Numbered from the stretch's first letter, positions 1 through 7,475 are shown. The stretch: DNA of 8,089 bases from Gammaproteobacteria bacterium (GCA_012510865.1 JAAZHF010000066.1:1-8089), one strand, 5' to 3'. The notes: generated by a model from the sequence alone, not told the origin. Made by a program: numbers and translations.

Positions 1-1157
<1,157 letters not shown>

Positions 1158-1158
<1 letters not shown>

Positions 1159-1179
1159 CCGGGGAGCCGTGGCCCCGGC
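1158..1179 (+). terminator. Possible hairpin after ettA
   Basis: A 7-base inverted repeat, GCCGGGG (1158-1164) and CCCCGGC (1173-1179) with an 8-base loop, starts at the last base of the ettA stop codon. No T-run follows, so it is not a standard intrinsic terminator. It could slow polymerase or protect the ettA mRNA end, or be chance in GC-rich DNA. The ettA-pyrF gap is only 52 bases, with no recognisable -35/-10 promoter, so read-through into pyrF is plausible. Confidence 0.25.
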
Positions 1180-1198
1180 GGGAAGGCCGCCGCGCGAA

Positions 1199-1203
1199 GA
1201 GGG
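1199..1203 (+). promoter_or_regulatory. Ribosome binding site deciding the pyrF start
   Basis: GAGGG lies 7 bases upstream of the ATG at 1211. This supports that start over the in-frame GTG at 1169, which would add 14 residues rich in Pro, Arg and Gly that do not look like the family N-terminus. A second purine run, GGAG at 1205-1208, is too close to 1211 but could serve the in-frame ATG at 1220; family members usually begin like the 1211 form. Confidence 0.55.
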
Positions 1204-1210
1204 TGGAGCG

Positions 1211-2029
1211 ATGACGTTCATGCAGCAACTCAGGCAGCGCTGGAGCGACTCGGGTTCGCTGGTGTGCGTGGGCCTGGACCCGGAGCCGGCGAAGTTCCCG
1301 CGGCGGTTCCGGGAGGACCCGGACGCGGTGTTCGCGTTCTGCCGCGACATCGCCGACGCCACCGCTCCCTACGTGTGCGCCTTCAAGCCGCAGATCGCGC
1401 ACTTCGCGGCGCTGGGCGCGGAAGGCGCCCTGGAGCGGCTGGTCGGACACATCCACGCCGCGCACCCGGGGGTGCCGGTGATCCTGGATGCGAAGCGCGG
1501 CGACATCGGCTCGACGGCGCAGCGATACGCGGCGGAAGCCTTCGACCGCTACCGCGCCGACGCGGTGACCGTGAATCCCTACCTCGGCGGCGACTCGCTG
1601 CAGCCCTACCTCGAGCGCGCCGACCGCGGCGTGGTGGTGCTGTGCCGCACCTCCAACCCGGGTGCCTGCGACCTGCAGGACCTGGCGGTGGACGGGCGCC
1701 CGCTGTACCAGCACGTCGCCGCGCTGGCCGCGGGCACCTGGAACGGCAATGGCAACGTGGCCCTGGTGGTCGGCGCCACCTGGCCGCGGCAGCTGCGCGA
1801 GGTGCGCGCGATCGTCGGCGACATGCCGCTGCTGGTTCCCGGCGTCGGCGCGCAGGGCGGGGACGCTGCCGAGGTCGTGCGCAGCGCGCGCACCGCGGAC
1901 GGCACCGGGCTCATCGTGAGTTCGTCCCGCGCGATCCTCCACGCCTCGGGCGGCGACGACTACGCGGAAGCGGCCGCCGCGGCCGCGCGCGGCCTGCGCG
2001 ACCTGCTCGACCGCCACCGCGGCGGCTGA
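1211..2029 (+). CDS. pyrF: Orotidine 5'-phosphate decarboxylase, type 2 (PyrF)
   Basis: A 272-residue cytosolic enzyme that converts orotidine 5'-monophosphate to UMP and CO2, the last step of de novo UMP synthesis. It has the TIM-barrel signatures of the type 2 family: GLDPEP (21-26), FKPQIAHF with Lys59 (58-65), the catalytic block LDAKRGDIGSTA (92-103) carrying Asp93, Lys95 and Asp98, VNPYLGGDS (121-129), the phosphate-loop region VPGVGAQGGD (209-218), and SSSR (237-240). The length matches this family (about 270-280), whereas the type 1 enzyme of E. coli is shorter (about 230-245) and has a DLKxxDI core. All expected active-site residues are present, so it should be active. It lies 52 bases after ettA on the same strand and faces the secretion operon tail to tail. 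No other pyrimidine gene is nearby. Overlapping long frames on both strands here are GC-driven shadows. Confidence 0.95.
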   Translation: MTFMQQLRQRWSDSGSLVCVGLDPEPAKFPRRFREDPDAVFAFCRDIADATAPYVCAFKPQIAHFAALGAEGALERLVGHIHAAHPGVPVILDAKRGDIGSTAQRYAAEAFDRYRADAVTVNPYLGGDSLQPYLERADRGVVVLCRTSNPGACDLQDLAVDGRPLYQHVAALAAGTWNGNGNVALVVGATWPRQLREVRAIVGDMPLLVPGVGAQGGDAAEVVRSARTADGTGLIVSSSRAILHASGGDDYAEAAAAAARGLRDLLDRHRGG

Positions 2030-2050
2030 GCCACGGGGACGCCCCCGGGC

Positions 2051-2081
2051 GCGCGGGCCCAGGACGGCGCGCGGCCCGCGC
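2051..2081. terminator. Inverted repeat between convergent genes, possible bidirectional terminator
   Basis: A perfect 9-base inverted repeat, GCGCGGGCC (2051-2059) and GGCCCGCGC (2073-2081) with a 13-base loop, fills the centre of the 59-base gap between the pyrF stop and the stop of the minus-strand glycosyltransferase gene. Its position suits a shared terminator for both converging transcripts. Neither side has a T-run, so it would be a weak or non-canonical terminator; the high local GC also makes a chance repeat possible. Confidence 0.4.
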
Positions 2082-2088
2082 CGGGTCG

Positions 2089-2964
2089 TCAGCGGGCGGC
2101 GTTGCGCAGCGAAGCGAGGACCAGCCGCGGAAGCCCCGCCAGCCAGTGCGCCCACACCGCGCACCAGACGCAGGCGCGCACCAGCATGCCGCGGTCGGGG
2201 GCCTCGAAGCGCCGGAAGTAGCGCCACAGCCCGCGGTGCTTGTGCCACTCGACGAAGAAGGGGCGCGATCGCGAGGACATGCCGCGCAGGTGCAGCACGG
2301 TGACGTCGTTGGCCACGGCCACCAGGGCGCCGGCGATGCGCGCGCGGCGGCACAGGTCGAGGTCCTCGGCGTGCAGGCGGTAGCCGGGGTCGAAGCCGCC
2401 GAGGTCCTCGAACAGGCCGCGCGGGAGCAGCATCAGCGCGCCGGAGACCGCGTCCACCGGCTGCAGCGCCAGTCCGTGTGCCAGCGGCACGTCGAGCGGG
2501 CGGCCGCGGCCGGCGCGCAGCGGGCCGCGCAGCATGGCGGCGAAGTCGGGGTCGCTGCGCCGTGCGGCACCGTCGCGCGCGCCGCTGCCGTCGACCAGGT
2601 CCGCTCCCAGCAGGATCCAGCCCTCCGCCGCCTCCGCGTGCGCGAGCAGCGCGTCGAAGGTCCCCGGCTCGACCAGGCAGTCGGGATTGACGAAGGCCAG
2701 CCACGGCGCGGTGCTGGCCGACGCGCCCTGGTTGCAGGCGCTGCCGAAGCCGGGGTTGTCGGGGTTGGCGATGAAGCGCAGTCGCCCGTCGGCCAGCGCG
2801 TGGCGCTGGACGATCGCGACGGTGCCGTCGCTGGAGGCATTGTCGACCACGCGGATCTCGGCCACCCCGGACGCGGCGCGCAGGCGCCGGAGGCAGGCGT
2901 CGATGGTGTCGGCGCTCTCGTGGCTGACGACCACCACCGCGACCGCGGGCGCCGGCCGGCTCAT
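2089..2964 (-). CDS. Family 2 glycosyltransferase (rhamnosyltransferase-like)
   Basis: A 291-residue GT-A fold enzyme, predicted to transfer a sugar from a nucleotide-sugar donor to a surface glycan or lipid-linked acceptor on the cytoplasmic face. Visible motifs: N-terminal strand VAVVVVSHES (8-17), VVDNASSDGT (39-48) for nucleotide binding, NPDNPGFGSACNQG (67-80), NPD (93-95) in place of the metal-binding DxD as is usual in this subgroup, VSGALMLLPRGLFEDLGGFD (173-192), and HAEDLDLCRRARIAG (198-212) with the likely catalytic Glu200-Asp201. This set is typical of WbbL-like rhamnosyltransferases, but donor and acceptor cannot be read from sequence. A hydrophobic C-terminal stretch (about 261-285) may anchor it to the membrane. 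The ATG at 2964 is chosen because it overlaps the upstream stop in an ATGA arrangement and gives a normal family N-terminus; upstream only a weak GAG is seen, so coupling probably drives its translation. It is the last gene of the minus-strand block. Confidence 0.9.
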   Translation of the reverse strand: MSRPAPAVAVVVVSHESADTIDACLRRLRAASGVAEIRVVDNASSDGTVAIVQRHALADGRLRFIANPDNPGFGSACNQGASASTAPWLAFVNPDCLVEPGTFDALLAHAEAAEGWILLGADLVDGSGARDGAARRSDPDFAAMLRGPLRAGRGRPLDVPLAHGLALQPVDAVSGALMLLPRGLFEDLGGFDPGYRLHAEDLDLCRRARIAGALVAVANDVTVLHLRGMSSRSRPFFVEWHKHRGLWRYFRRFEAPDRGMLVRACVWCAVWAHWLAGLPRLVLASLRNAAR

Positions 2965-3824
2965 TGCGCGAAGAGCTCGTGCTGCGCCGGCGGCTCGAGG
3001 CCGTCCAGGCGGCGCCCGAGCTCGGCGCGGCGGTCGCGGACCGGATCGTGCATCAGGAACTGCGCCAGCCGTGCATGCCAGCCGGGCCAGCGCGCCGCCA
3101 GCGCATCGAGGTCGCCCTCGCCGGGCCCTCCCTCGCCGCCGCGGGCCACGAACGCCGTCTCGCACAGGACATTGCGCCAGCCGAGCCCGGCCATGCGCAG
3201 CGACAGGTCGATCAGGGCCGCGTACCACGTCGAATAGCTGGCGTAGTCGAGCCCGCCGGCCCTGGCGCGCGCGCGCCCGCGGATGAAGACGGCGTGGTCG
3301 ACCGCCGACGGCAGCTCCGGATGCGACGGCGCCATCGCTTCGGCGGCGCGCGACAGTCGCCCGAGCTCGAGGCCTCCGGGCCGCGGCGCGACTTCGCCGC
3401 AGTCGGGCCAGGCGGCCGTTTCCCCGGCGTTGCACCACGGGGTCGCCGTGGCGATGGCACCGTCGCGCGCGGCGCAGGCCGCCAGCTGCCCGGCCCAGCC
3501 GGGCCCGGGCACGGCGGCGGGCGCGAGCACGATGACGTCGGCATCGCCGCAGGCGGCGAGGGCCTCGTCCAGGTGCGCCACCTCGCCCAGCCGCCGCTCG
3601 CGGCGCGTATACCCGGCCTCCAGCGGAGTCCGCGCGAGCCAGCGCTCGATGATCGCCAGCGCGCGCGGGCCGGCCTGGGCATCGTCGGCCAGCCCCCCCC
3701 GCGTGCGCGCGGGCGTGCCCGCGTCCAGCGCCGCCAGGCACGCGTCGAGCGCGGCGTCGTCGACGCCCACCGGCAGCAGCACCACCGGGAGTCCGGGCAC
3801 GGCGGCGCCCCCTCCCCCGGCCAT
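2961..3824 (-). CDS. Divergent glycosyltransferase family 2-like protein, possibly catalytically inactive
   Basis: A 287-residue protein with the outline of a GT-A glycosyltransferase: strand PVVLLPVGVDDAALDACLAAL (13-33), LADDAQ (45-50) in the place of the usual VDD, a strand VIVLAP (97-102) followed by GPGW (107-110), ATATPWCNAGE (125-135) resembling the P-x-x-N-x-G segment of some family 2 enzymes, DHAVFIRGRA (176-185), GGLDYASY (190-197) and GWRNVLCETAFVARGG (215-230). At the place where active relatives have a metal-binding DxD the protein reads APAAVP, and where they have Glu-Asn/Asp-Asp it reads ALID, keeping only Asp206. Activity is therefore doubtful; it could be a pseudoenzyme partner or a specialised transferase. 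It begins 2 bases after the gspD stop (TGA-GC-ATG) and overlaps the next gene by 4 bases, which indicates translational coupling on both sides. No signal peptide or membrane segment is evident. It contains an eight-G run (3693-3700). Substrate unknown. Confidence 0.78.
   Translation of the reverse strand: MAGGGGAAVPGLPVVLLPVGVDDAALDACLAALDAGTPARTRGGLADDAQAGPRALAIIERWLARTPLEAGYTRRERRLGEVAHLDEALAACGDADVIVLAPAAVPGPGWAGQLAACAARDGAIATATPWCNAGETAAWPDCGEVAPRPGGLELGRLSRAAEAMAPSHPELPSAVDHAVFIRGRARARAGGLDYASYSTWYAALIDLSLRMAGLGWRNVLCETAFVARGGEGGPGEGDLDALAARWPGWHARLAQFLMHDPVRDRRAELGRRLDGLEPPAQHELFAQ
3693..3700 (-). repeat. Homopolymer of eight G (coding strand) in the divergent glycosyltransferase gene
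   Basis: Eight consecutive C on the plus strand read as G in the gene and encode part of RGG (42-44), just before LADD. Most family 2 enzymes have a hydrophobic strand leading into VDD here. The tract is a potential slippage site: losing one G moves reading into a frame that stops at 3212; gaining one G moves it into the frame of the next glycosyltransferase, which is open down to 2089. It could also be a sequencing error site. Confidence 0.6.
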
Positions 3825-3826
3825 GC

Positions 3827-6040
3827 TCAGTCGGCGGTCCGGTGCAGCGGCTCCAGCGCGCGGAAGCGCCGCCCGTACTCGTCGGTCAGGTTGCGGGCGT
3901 CCTGCTGGTTGCGGACCAGGGTCGGCGTGATCAGGACCACGATCTCGCTGCGCGTGGTGTTCGAGGTCTGCTGGCCGAACAGGCCGCCGATGACCGGGAT
4001 CCGGCTCAGCCCCGGCAGGCCGCGCGAACCGCGGCTGGTGCCGTCGGTGATGAGGCCGGCGAGGAACACCGTGTCGCCGCTCTCCACCACCGCGTTGGTC
4101 TTCAGGCGGTTGGTGCTGATGCGGACGTTGCCGTTGTCGTCGGGCTCGCCCTGCGGGCTGCTGACTTCCTGCACGATGTCCAGGAACACGGTGCCGTCAC
4201 GCGTCACCCGCGGCCGCACCTTCAGGATCGTGCCGGTGTCGAGGTACTGCACCTGGCTGTAGGAGGCATCGCCGCCGAAGCCGGGGTTCACCGTGACCGA
4301 CGAGATCGGGATCCGGTCGCCGACGTTCAGCGTGGCCTCGTAGTTGTTGCGGACCACCACCGACGGCGTCTGCAGCATCTGAACGTCGCTGACCTGGTCG
4401 AGCGCGTTGATGATGGCCGCGGCGTCGTTCTTCACCAGGGTCCAGACCGCGCCCGGGCCGCCGACGCCCCCGATGCTGCCGCCCAGGGTGCTCCAGCGGC
4501 TCGGGCCGCCCGCGCCCGGCGCCGGGAACACCGGCATGCCGTTGTCGGTCATCGCCTTCTCGAGGAACCAGCTCACGCCGTAGGCTAGCTCGCCGCTGAG
4601 GGTCACCTGCACCACCTGGGCCTCGATATGCACCTGCAGCGGCATCACGTCGAGGCGGTCGATGACCTCGCGGATCGAACGCCAGGCCTGTCCCGTCGAG
4701 CGCACCAGCAGGGTATTGGTCTCGTCGACCGCGGACACGCCGACCTCGGCGCCGTCGACCTCGAGGGTGACCGAGGCGTCGCCGCCCTGGCGCTCGCCCA
4801 GCGACAGCGAGCCGCCGCCAAGCCCGCCGCGGCTGCCGCCGCCGCGCTCGCCGATGCCGGCGCTGCTCATGCCGCCGTCCATCCCGGAGTCGCTGATCTC
4901 GGTCGGCTCCAGGCCGGGCATCAGCGAGGCGCCGCCCCGGCGGCCACCGCCCCCACTGCCGCCGCGGCTGCCGTAGACCTCGGCCAGGCGTTCGGCCAGG
5001 TCCTTGGCGGTCACGTACTTCAGCTCGTAGGAGAACAGCTGCACGCCGCCGCCGGCGCCGTCGATGCGCGCGATCCACTGTTCGATCTGGTCCAGGTAGG
5101 CCGGCTGCGAGGTGATGACCAGCACCGAGTTCGCGCCTTCCAGGGGCATGAAGCGGAACATGCCCGCCACCGGCGAATTGCTGCCCTCGCCGAACACCTT
5201 CTCCAGGTCGGCCACCACCTGGCGCGCCCGGCCGGCCACCAGCGGGAACACGCCCACCGACATCCCCGCCAGACAGTCGACGTCGAAGATCTCGATCGTG
5301 CGCAGGTAGTTCTCGAGCTCCTGGCGGGTGCCGGCGACGGTGATGACGTTGCGGCCCGCGTCGACGTTCACGATGGCGTTGGCGCGCGCGTAGGGCTGCA
5401 GCGCCTTCTCCCTCTCCACCGCCGAGACGTACTTCAGTGGCACCACGCGGGTCTCGAAGCCGCGCGCGCCGGCGGCGCTGCCGGTGCGCGCCGGCACCGC
5501 GCCGCTGGCCACCGCGCCCTCGGCGGGGACGATGCTGTAGCGGCCGTCGGCGTAGATCATCCGCGCGTTGTTCCAGCCCAGGACCATTTCCAGCAGGCCG
5601 AGCGCCTGCGCGGGACTGACCGACTTCGGCGTCGCCAGGGTCACCGTGCCCTGCACCCCGGGCGCGATGACGTAGTTCTGGCCCAGCATGTCGCCGAGGA
5701 TCACCTTGACCACGGCATGCAGGGACTCGCCCTCGAAGTTGAAGGTGGCCTCGCCGCTGGTGCCGGCGAAGCTCGGCGGCGGCGACGCCGCCAGCGCCTC
5801 GTTGATCACGCGCCCGTCGCCGCGGTGGAGCTGCGCGCGCGGACCGTCCGGCAGGGCCGCGACCACGGCCGCGCCGCCGTCCGCGCCGCGCGGGACGCCG
5901 TCGACCTGGATCACCGGCATGGGCATCCGCGCCTCGCGCCGGACCTCGGGCGCCGGGGTCGATGCGCAGGCGGCCAGCAGGGTGGCGAGGAATGCGGCGA
6001 GGGCCGGCTTCTGGAATGGGGTCGGGTTCATCTGGGGCAT
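3827..6040 (-). CDS. gspD: Type II secretion system outer-membrane secretin GspD (XpsD-like), lipoprotein
   Basis: A 737-residue secretin that forms the multimeric outer-membrane pore for folded exoproteins. The N-terminus has a lipoprotein signal with lipobox LAAC (22-25, Cys25). Domains: N0 from FNFEGESLHAV (about 100-172), N1 (about 196-255), N2 (about 260-328), N3 (about 333-467) interrupted by a glycine-rich insertion (about 357-420), then the secretin barrel from VHIEAQVVQVTL (470-481) through NVGDRIPIS (572-580), RLPG-like and IPVIGGLFG (681-689) to EIVVLITPTLVRN (699-711). A short charged tail (712-737) follows, with no obvious long S-domain for pilotin binding, consistent with a lipid-anchored secretin. 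The ATG at 6040 is preferred over the ATG at 6031 because GGAA lies 8 bases upstream; neither has a strong Shine-Dalgarno. A 21-base gap separates it from gspN; two bases separate its stop from the next gene. Its place at the end of the gsp genes matches Xanthomonas xps. Length is at the upper side of the family, partly through the insertion. Confidence 0.97.
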   Translation of the reverse strand: MPQMNPTPFQKPALAAFLATLLAACASTPAPEVRREARMPMPVIQVDGVPRGADGGAAVVAALPDGPRAQLHRGDGRVINEALAASPPPSFAGTSGEATFNFEGESLHAVVKVILGDMLGQNYVIAPGVQGTVTLATPKSVSPAQALGLLEMVLGWNNARMIYADGRYSIVPAEGAVASGAVPARTGSAAGARGFETRVVPLKYVSAVEREKALQPYARANAIVNVDAGRNVITVAGTRQELENYLRTIEIFDVDCLAGMSVGVFPLVAGRARQVVADLEKVFGEGSNSPVAGMFRFMPLEGANSVLVITSQPAYLDQIEQWIARIDGAGGGVQLFSYELKYVTAKDLAERLAEVYGSRGGSGGGGRRGGASLMPGLEPTEISDSGMDGGMSSAGIGERGGGSRGGLGGGSLSLGERQGGDASVTLEVDGAEVGVSAVDETNTLLVRSTGQAWRSIREVIDRLDVMPLQVHIEAQVVQVTLSGELAYGVSWFLEKAMTDNGMPVFPAPGAGGPSRWSTLGGSIGGVGGPGAVWTLVKNDAAAIINALDQVSDVQMLQTPSVVVRNNYEATLNVGDRIPISSVTVNPGFGGDASYSQVQYLDTGTILKVRPRVTRDGTVFLDIVQEVSSPQGEPDDNGNVRISTNRLKTNAVVESGDTVFLAGLITDGTSRGSRGLPGLSRIPVIGGLFGQQTSNTTRSEIVVLITPTLVRNQQDARNLTDEYGRRFRALEPLHRTAD
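4779..4972 (-). other. Glycine-rich insertion in the N3 domain of GspD
   Basis: Residues about 357-420 of GspD are dominated by Gly, Ser and Arg, with runs such as GGSGGGGRRGG and GGGSRGGLGGGS around a more acidic centre (EPTEISDSGMDGG). The flanking sequences (VQLFSYELKYVTAKDLAERLAEVY before, VTLEVDGAEVGVSAVDETNTLLV after, given here as landmarks within 334-446) are ordinary N3 strands and helices. The insertion therefore sits in a loop of the folded domain and is probably disordered. Confidence 0.75.
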
Positions 6041-6061
6041 TCTAGGGGTTCCATGGGGCCG

Positions 6062-6868
6062 CTATTGGCCCTGATCGCCCTGCTGGGCCTGCTCGCGCAG
6101 CCGTGCGCGGCGCGCCTCGATGCGCTGGCGGATCGCTTCGACCTGCTCGTCCTGGTTCACCGCGGGCGCTTCGCCGGCCGCGTCCGCCTGTCCGGGTGCC
6201 GGCACCTCCACCTCGGTGGGCACGGGCGACGTGGAGGTCGTGACCACCACCGGGCGGCTGCCGTCGGCGGCGGCCGGGGCGGGACCCGCCGCCGGCGGCG
6301 CGGGAGCCGCCCGTCCGGGCGCGGGCTGGGCCGGCGCGGCGCTCGATAGCGGCGTGGGGGCCTCGCCGCCGACCCCGTCGAACACCCGCAGCTCCAGCCT
6401 GCGCTCGCCCTCCGGGCCGTCGAAGACCGCGCTGCGCGGCGCGACCGAGACGAGGTTCCAGCCGGGCGCTCCGCGGGGCGCCTCGCCGACCTTCAGCCGC
6501 ACCGGGCCGCTGCCGTCGGACGGCTGCAGGATCACGGCCTCGAAGCCCGGGGCGCGGAGCACGCTGGTCAGCACGAAGTCGAACTCGACCGGCGCCTCCT
6601 CGTCCACCGGATTGAGGACGAAGGGCTGCGGGCGGCGGTCGGTGGTGAACAGCGGCCGGTCGCCGAACTCCGAGTACTGCGCCAGCGGACCCAGGCGCGG
6701 CTCGCCCGGCGGCGCCGCGACGGGCAGGCCCTGGACCAGCGCGGGGTCCGGCGGCAGGCGGTCGATGCGGCCGCCCATGCCGAACACGGCCAGCAGCCAA
6801 AGCGCCAGCGCCCACAGCGCCACGGCGCCGAGCAGCCAGGTCCTCGCGCCCGGCGCCTCAGCGCGCAT
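6062..6868 (-). CDS. gspN: Type II secretion system protein N / GspC-like inner-membrane connector (XpsN-like)
   Basis: A 268-residue bitopic protein. Residues 1-9 are probably cytoplasmic, about 10-31 form one membrane helix, and the rest is periplasmic. After the helix, GDRPLFTTDRRP (69-80) matches the conserved 'RPLF...RRP' segment of GspC/XpsN proteins, followed by a beta-rich, homology-region-like domain (about 93-165), which in GspC proteins contacts the N0 domain of the secretin. Then comes a long Ala/Pro-rich linker (about 168-238) and a charged, probably helical tail (239-263). No PDZ domain is seen, unlike many GspC proteins. Inferred role: linking the inner-membrane platform (GspL, GspM) to GspD. 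The ATG at 6868 overlaps the gspM stop by 11 bases and has GGGAG 6 bases upstream (plus-strand 6875-6879). The name gspN follows the position-based naming used for Xanthomonas; functionally it is more like GspC than the GspN of enterobacteria. Confidence 0.85.
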   Translation of the reverse strand: MRAEAPGARTWLLGAVALWALALWLLAVFGMGGRIDRLPPDPALVQGLPVAAPPGEPRLGPLAQYSEFGDRPLFTTDRRPQPFVLNPVDEEAPVEFDFVLTSVLRAPGFEAVILQPSDGSGPVRLKVGEAPRGAPGWNLVSVAPRSAVFDGPEGERRLELRVFDGVGGEAPTPLSSAAPAQPAPGRAAPAPPAAGPAPAAADGSRPVVVTTSTSPVPTEVEVPAPGQADAAGEAPAVNQDEQVEAIRQRIEARRARLREQAQQGDQGQ

Positions 6869-7475
6869 TGCCCGCTCCCGCGCCCGGCCCCGGCCTGAGG
6901 TAGCCGTAGAGATCGAAGGTGATGTCCAGCCCCGCGCCCTGGGCGCCGCCGCCGCGGCGCCCGAAGACCTGGCGCGGCGCGAGCACGTTGAGGTTGTCGA
7001 CGAACAGGCGCGGCGAGCCGCTCTCGAGCGAGTGCAGCACCGCGGCGAGCTCGGGGTTGCCGCAGTGCAGGCGCACCTGGACCACCGCCCTGGGGAAGCG
7101 GCCCTGGCGCGGGTCGCTCATCGGCGAACGGTTGCGGATGGCGCAGCTGCGGTTGCCGGGGCTGGCCTCGAGCACCGCCGTCTCCAGCCGTGCGATCAGG
7201 GCCGCGGTGGCGAGTTCGGTGCTGCGCTCCTCCATGAAGCCGGGAACGCGCGCCGCGCTGGCCTGCACCTCGGCGAGGCGCTCCTGCACCGCCGGCGCCT
7301 GCGCGAGCTCCATGCGCACGCGCAGGTCGCGCTCCCGCAGGCTGTCGATGCGCGCGCCCACTTCGAGCATCGGCGCCGTCCACCACGGGTGCACCAGCAC
7401 CAGGTAGGCGACCAGCAGCGCGCCGGCGAGGATGCCCAGCGCCAGCCAGCGGTCGCGGTCAGGGATTTCGCGCAC
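6858..7475 (-). CDS. gspM: Type II secretion system protein GspM (XpsM-like)
   Basis: A 205-residue bitopic inner-membrane protein of the secretion platform. A short charged N-terminus (1-9) precedes one membrane helix (about 10-28) and HPWWTAPM (29-36). A coiled-coil-like segment follows (about 37-95), then a periplasmic ferredoxin-like domain (about 98-190) with the mixed alpha/beta pattern of the GspM/PilO superfamily, and a Gly/Ala-rich tail. In other systems GspM binds GspL and stabilises the ATPase-platform complex; in Xanthomonas it also contacts XpsN. The start is a GTG at 7475, supported by GGAGG 7 bases upstream (plus-strand 7483-7487). It overlaps the gspL stop by 17 bases and gspN by 11 bases. 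Sequence conservation in this family is low, so the call rests on topology, the residues after the membrane helix, and position between gspL and gspN. Confidence 0.87.
   Translation of the reverse strand: MREIPDRDRWLALGILAGALLVAYLVLVHPWWTAPMLEVGARIDSLRERDLRVRMELAQAPAVQERLAEVQASAARVPGFMEERSTELATAALIARLETAVLEASPGNRSCAIRNRSPMSDPRQGRFPRAVVQVRLHCGNPELAAVLHSLESGSPRLFVDNLNVLAPRQVFGRRGGGAQGAGLDITFDLYGYLRPGPGAGAGNAR

Noticed and set aside
1169..1210. Upstream GTG start extending PyrF by 14 residues
   Set aside because: The extension is not like the family N-terminus, and a good Shine-Dalgarno sits just before the ATG at 1211.
1264..3237. 657-codon plus-strand frame across pyrF and both glycosyltransferase genes
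   Set aside because: Composition is typical of a GC shadow; it crosses from sense to antisense of different real genes and matches no family.
2089..3741. A single 550-residue glycosyltransferase on the minus strand
   Set aside because: Only the part after 2964 looks like a protein family. The earlier part is the wrong frame of the divergent transferase gene, whose own frame gives a sensible GT-A outline with a start 2 bases after gspD. The frame is kept only as the possible product of slippage in the eight-G tract.
6041..6061. Separate promoter for gspD in the 21-base gap
   Set aside because: Too short and with no recognisable -35/-10 elements; the gene is best read as part of the gsp transcript. 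A promoter inside gspN cannot be excluded from sequence alone.
4628..6349. 573-codon plus-strand frame antisense to gspD and gspN
   Set aside because: Rich in His, Arg, Ala and Gly as expected for the complement of GC-rich coding DNA; the opposite strand carries an unmistakable secretin.
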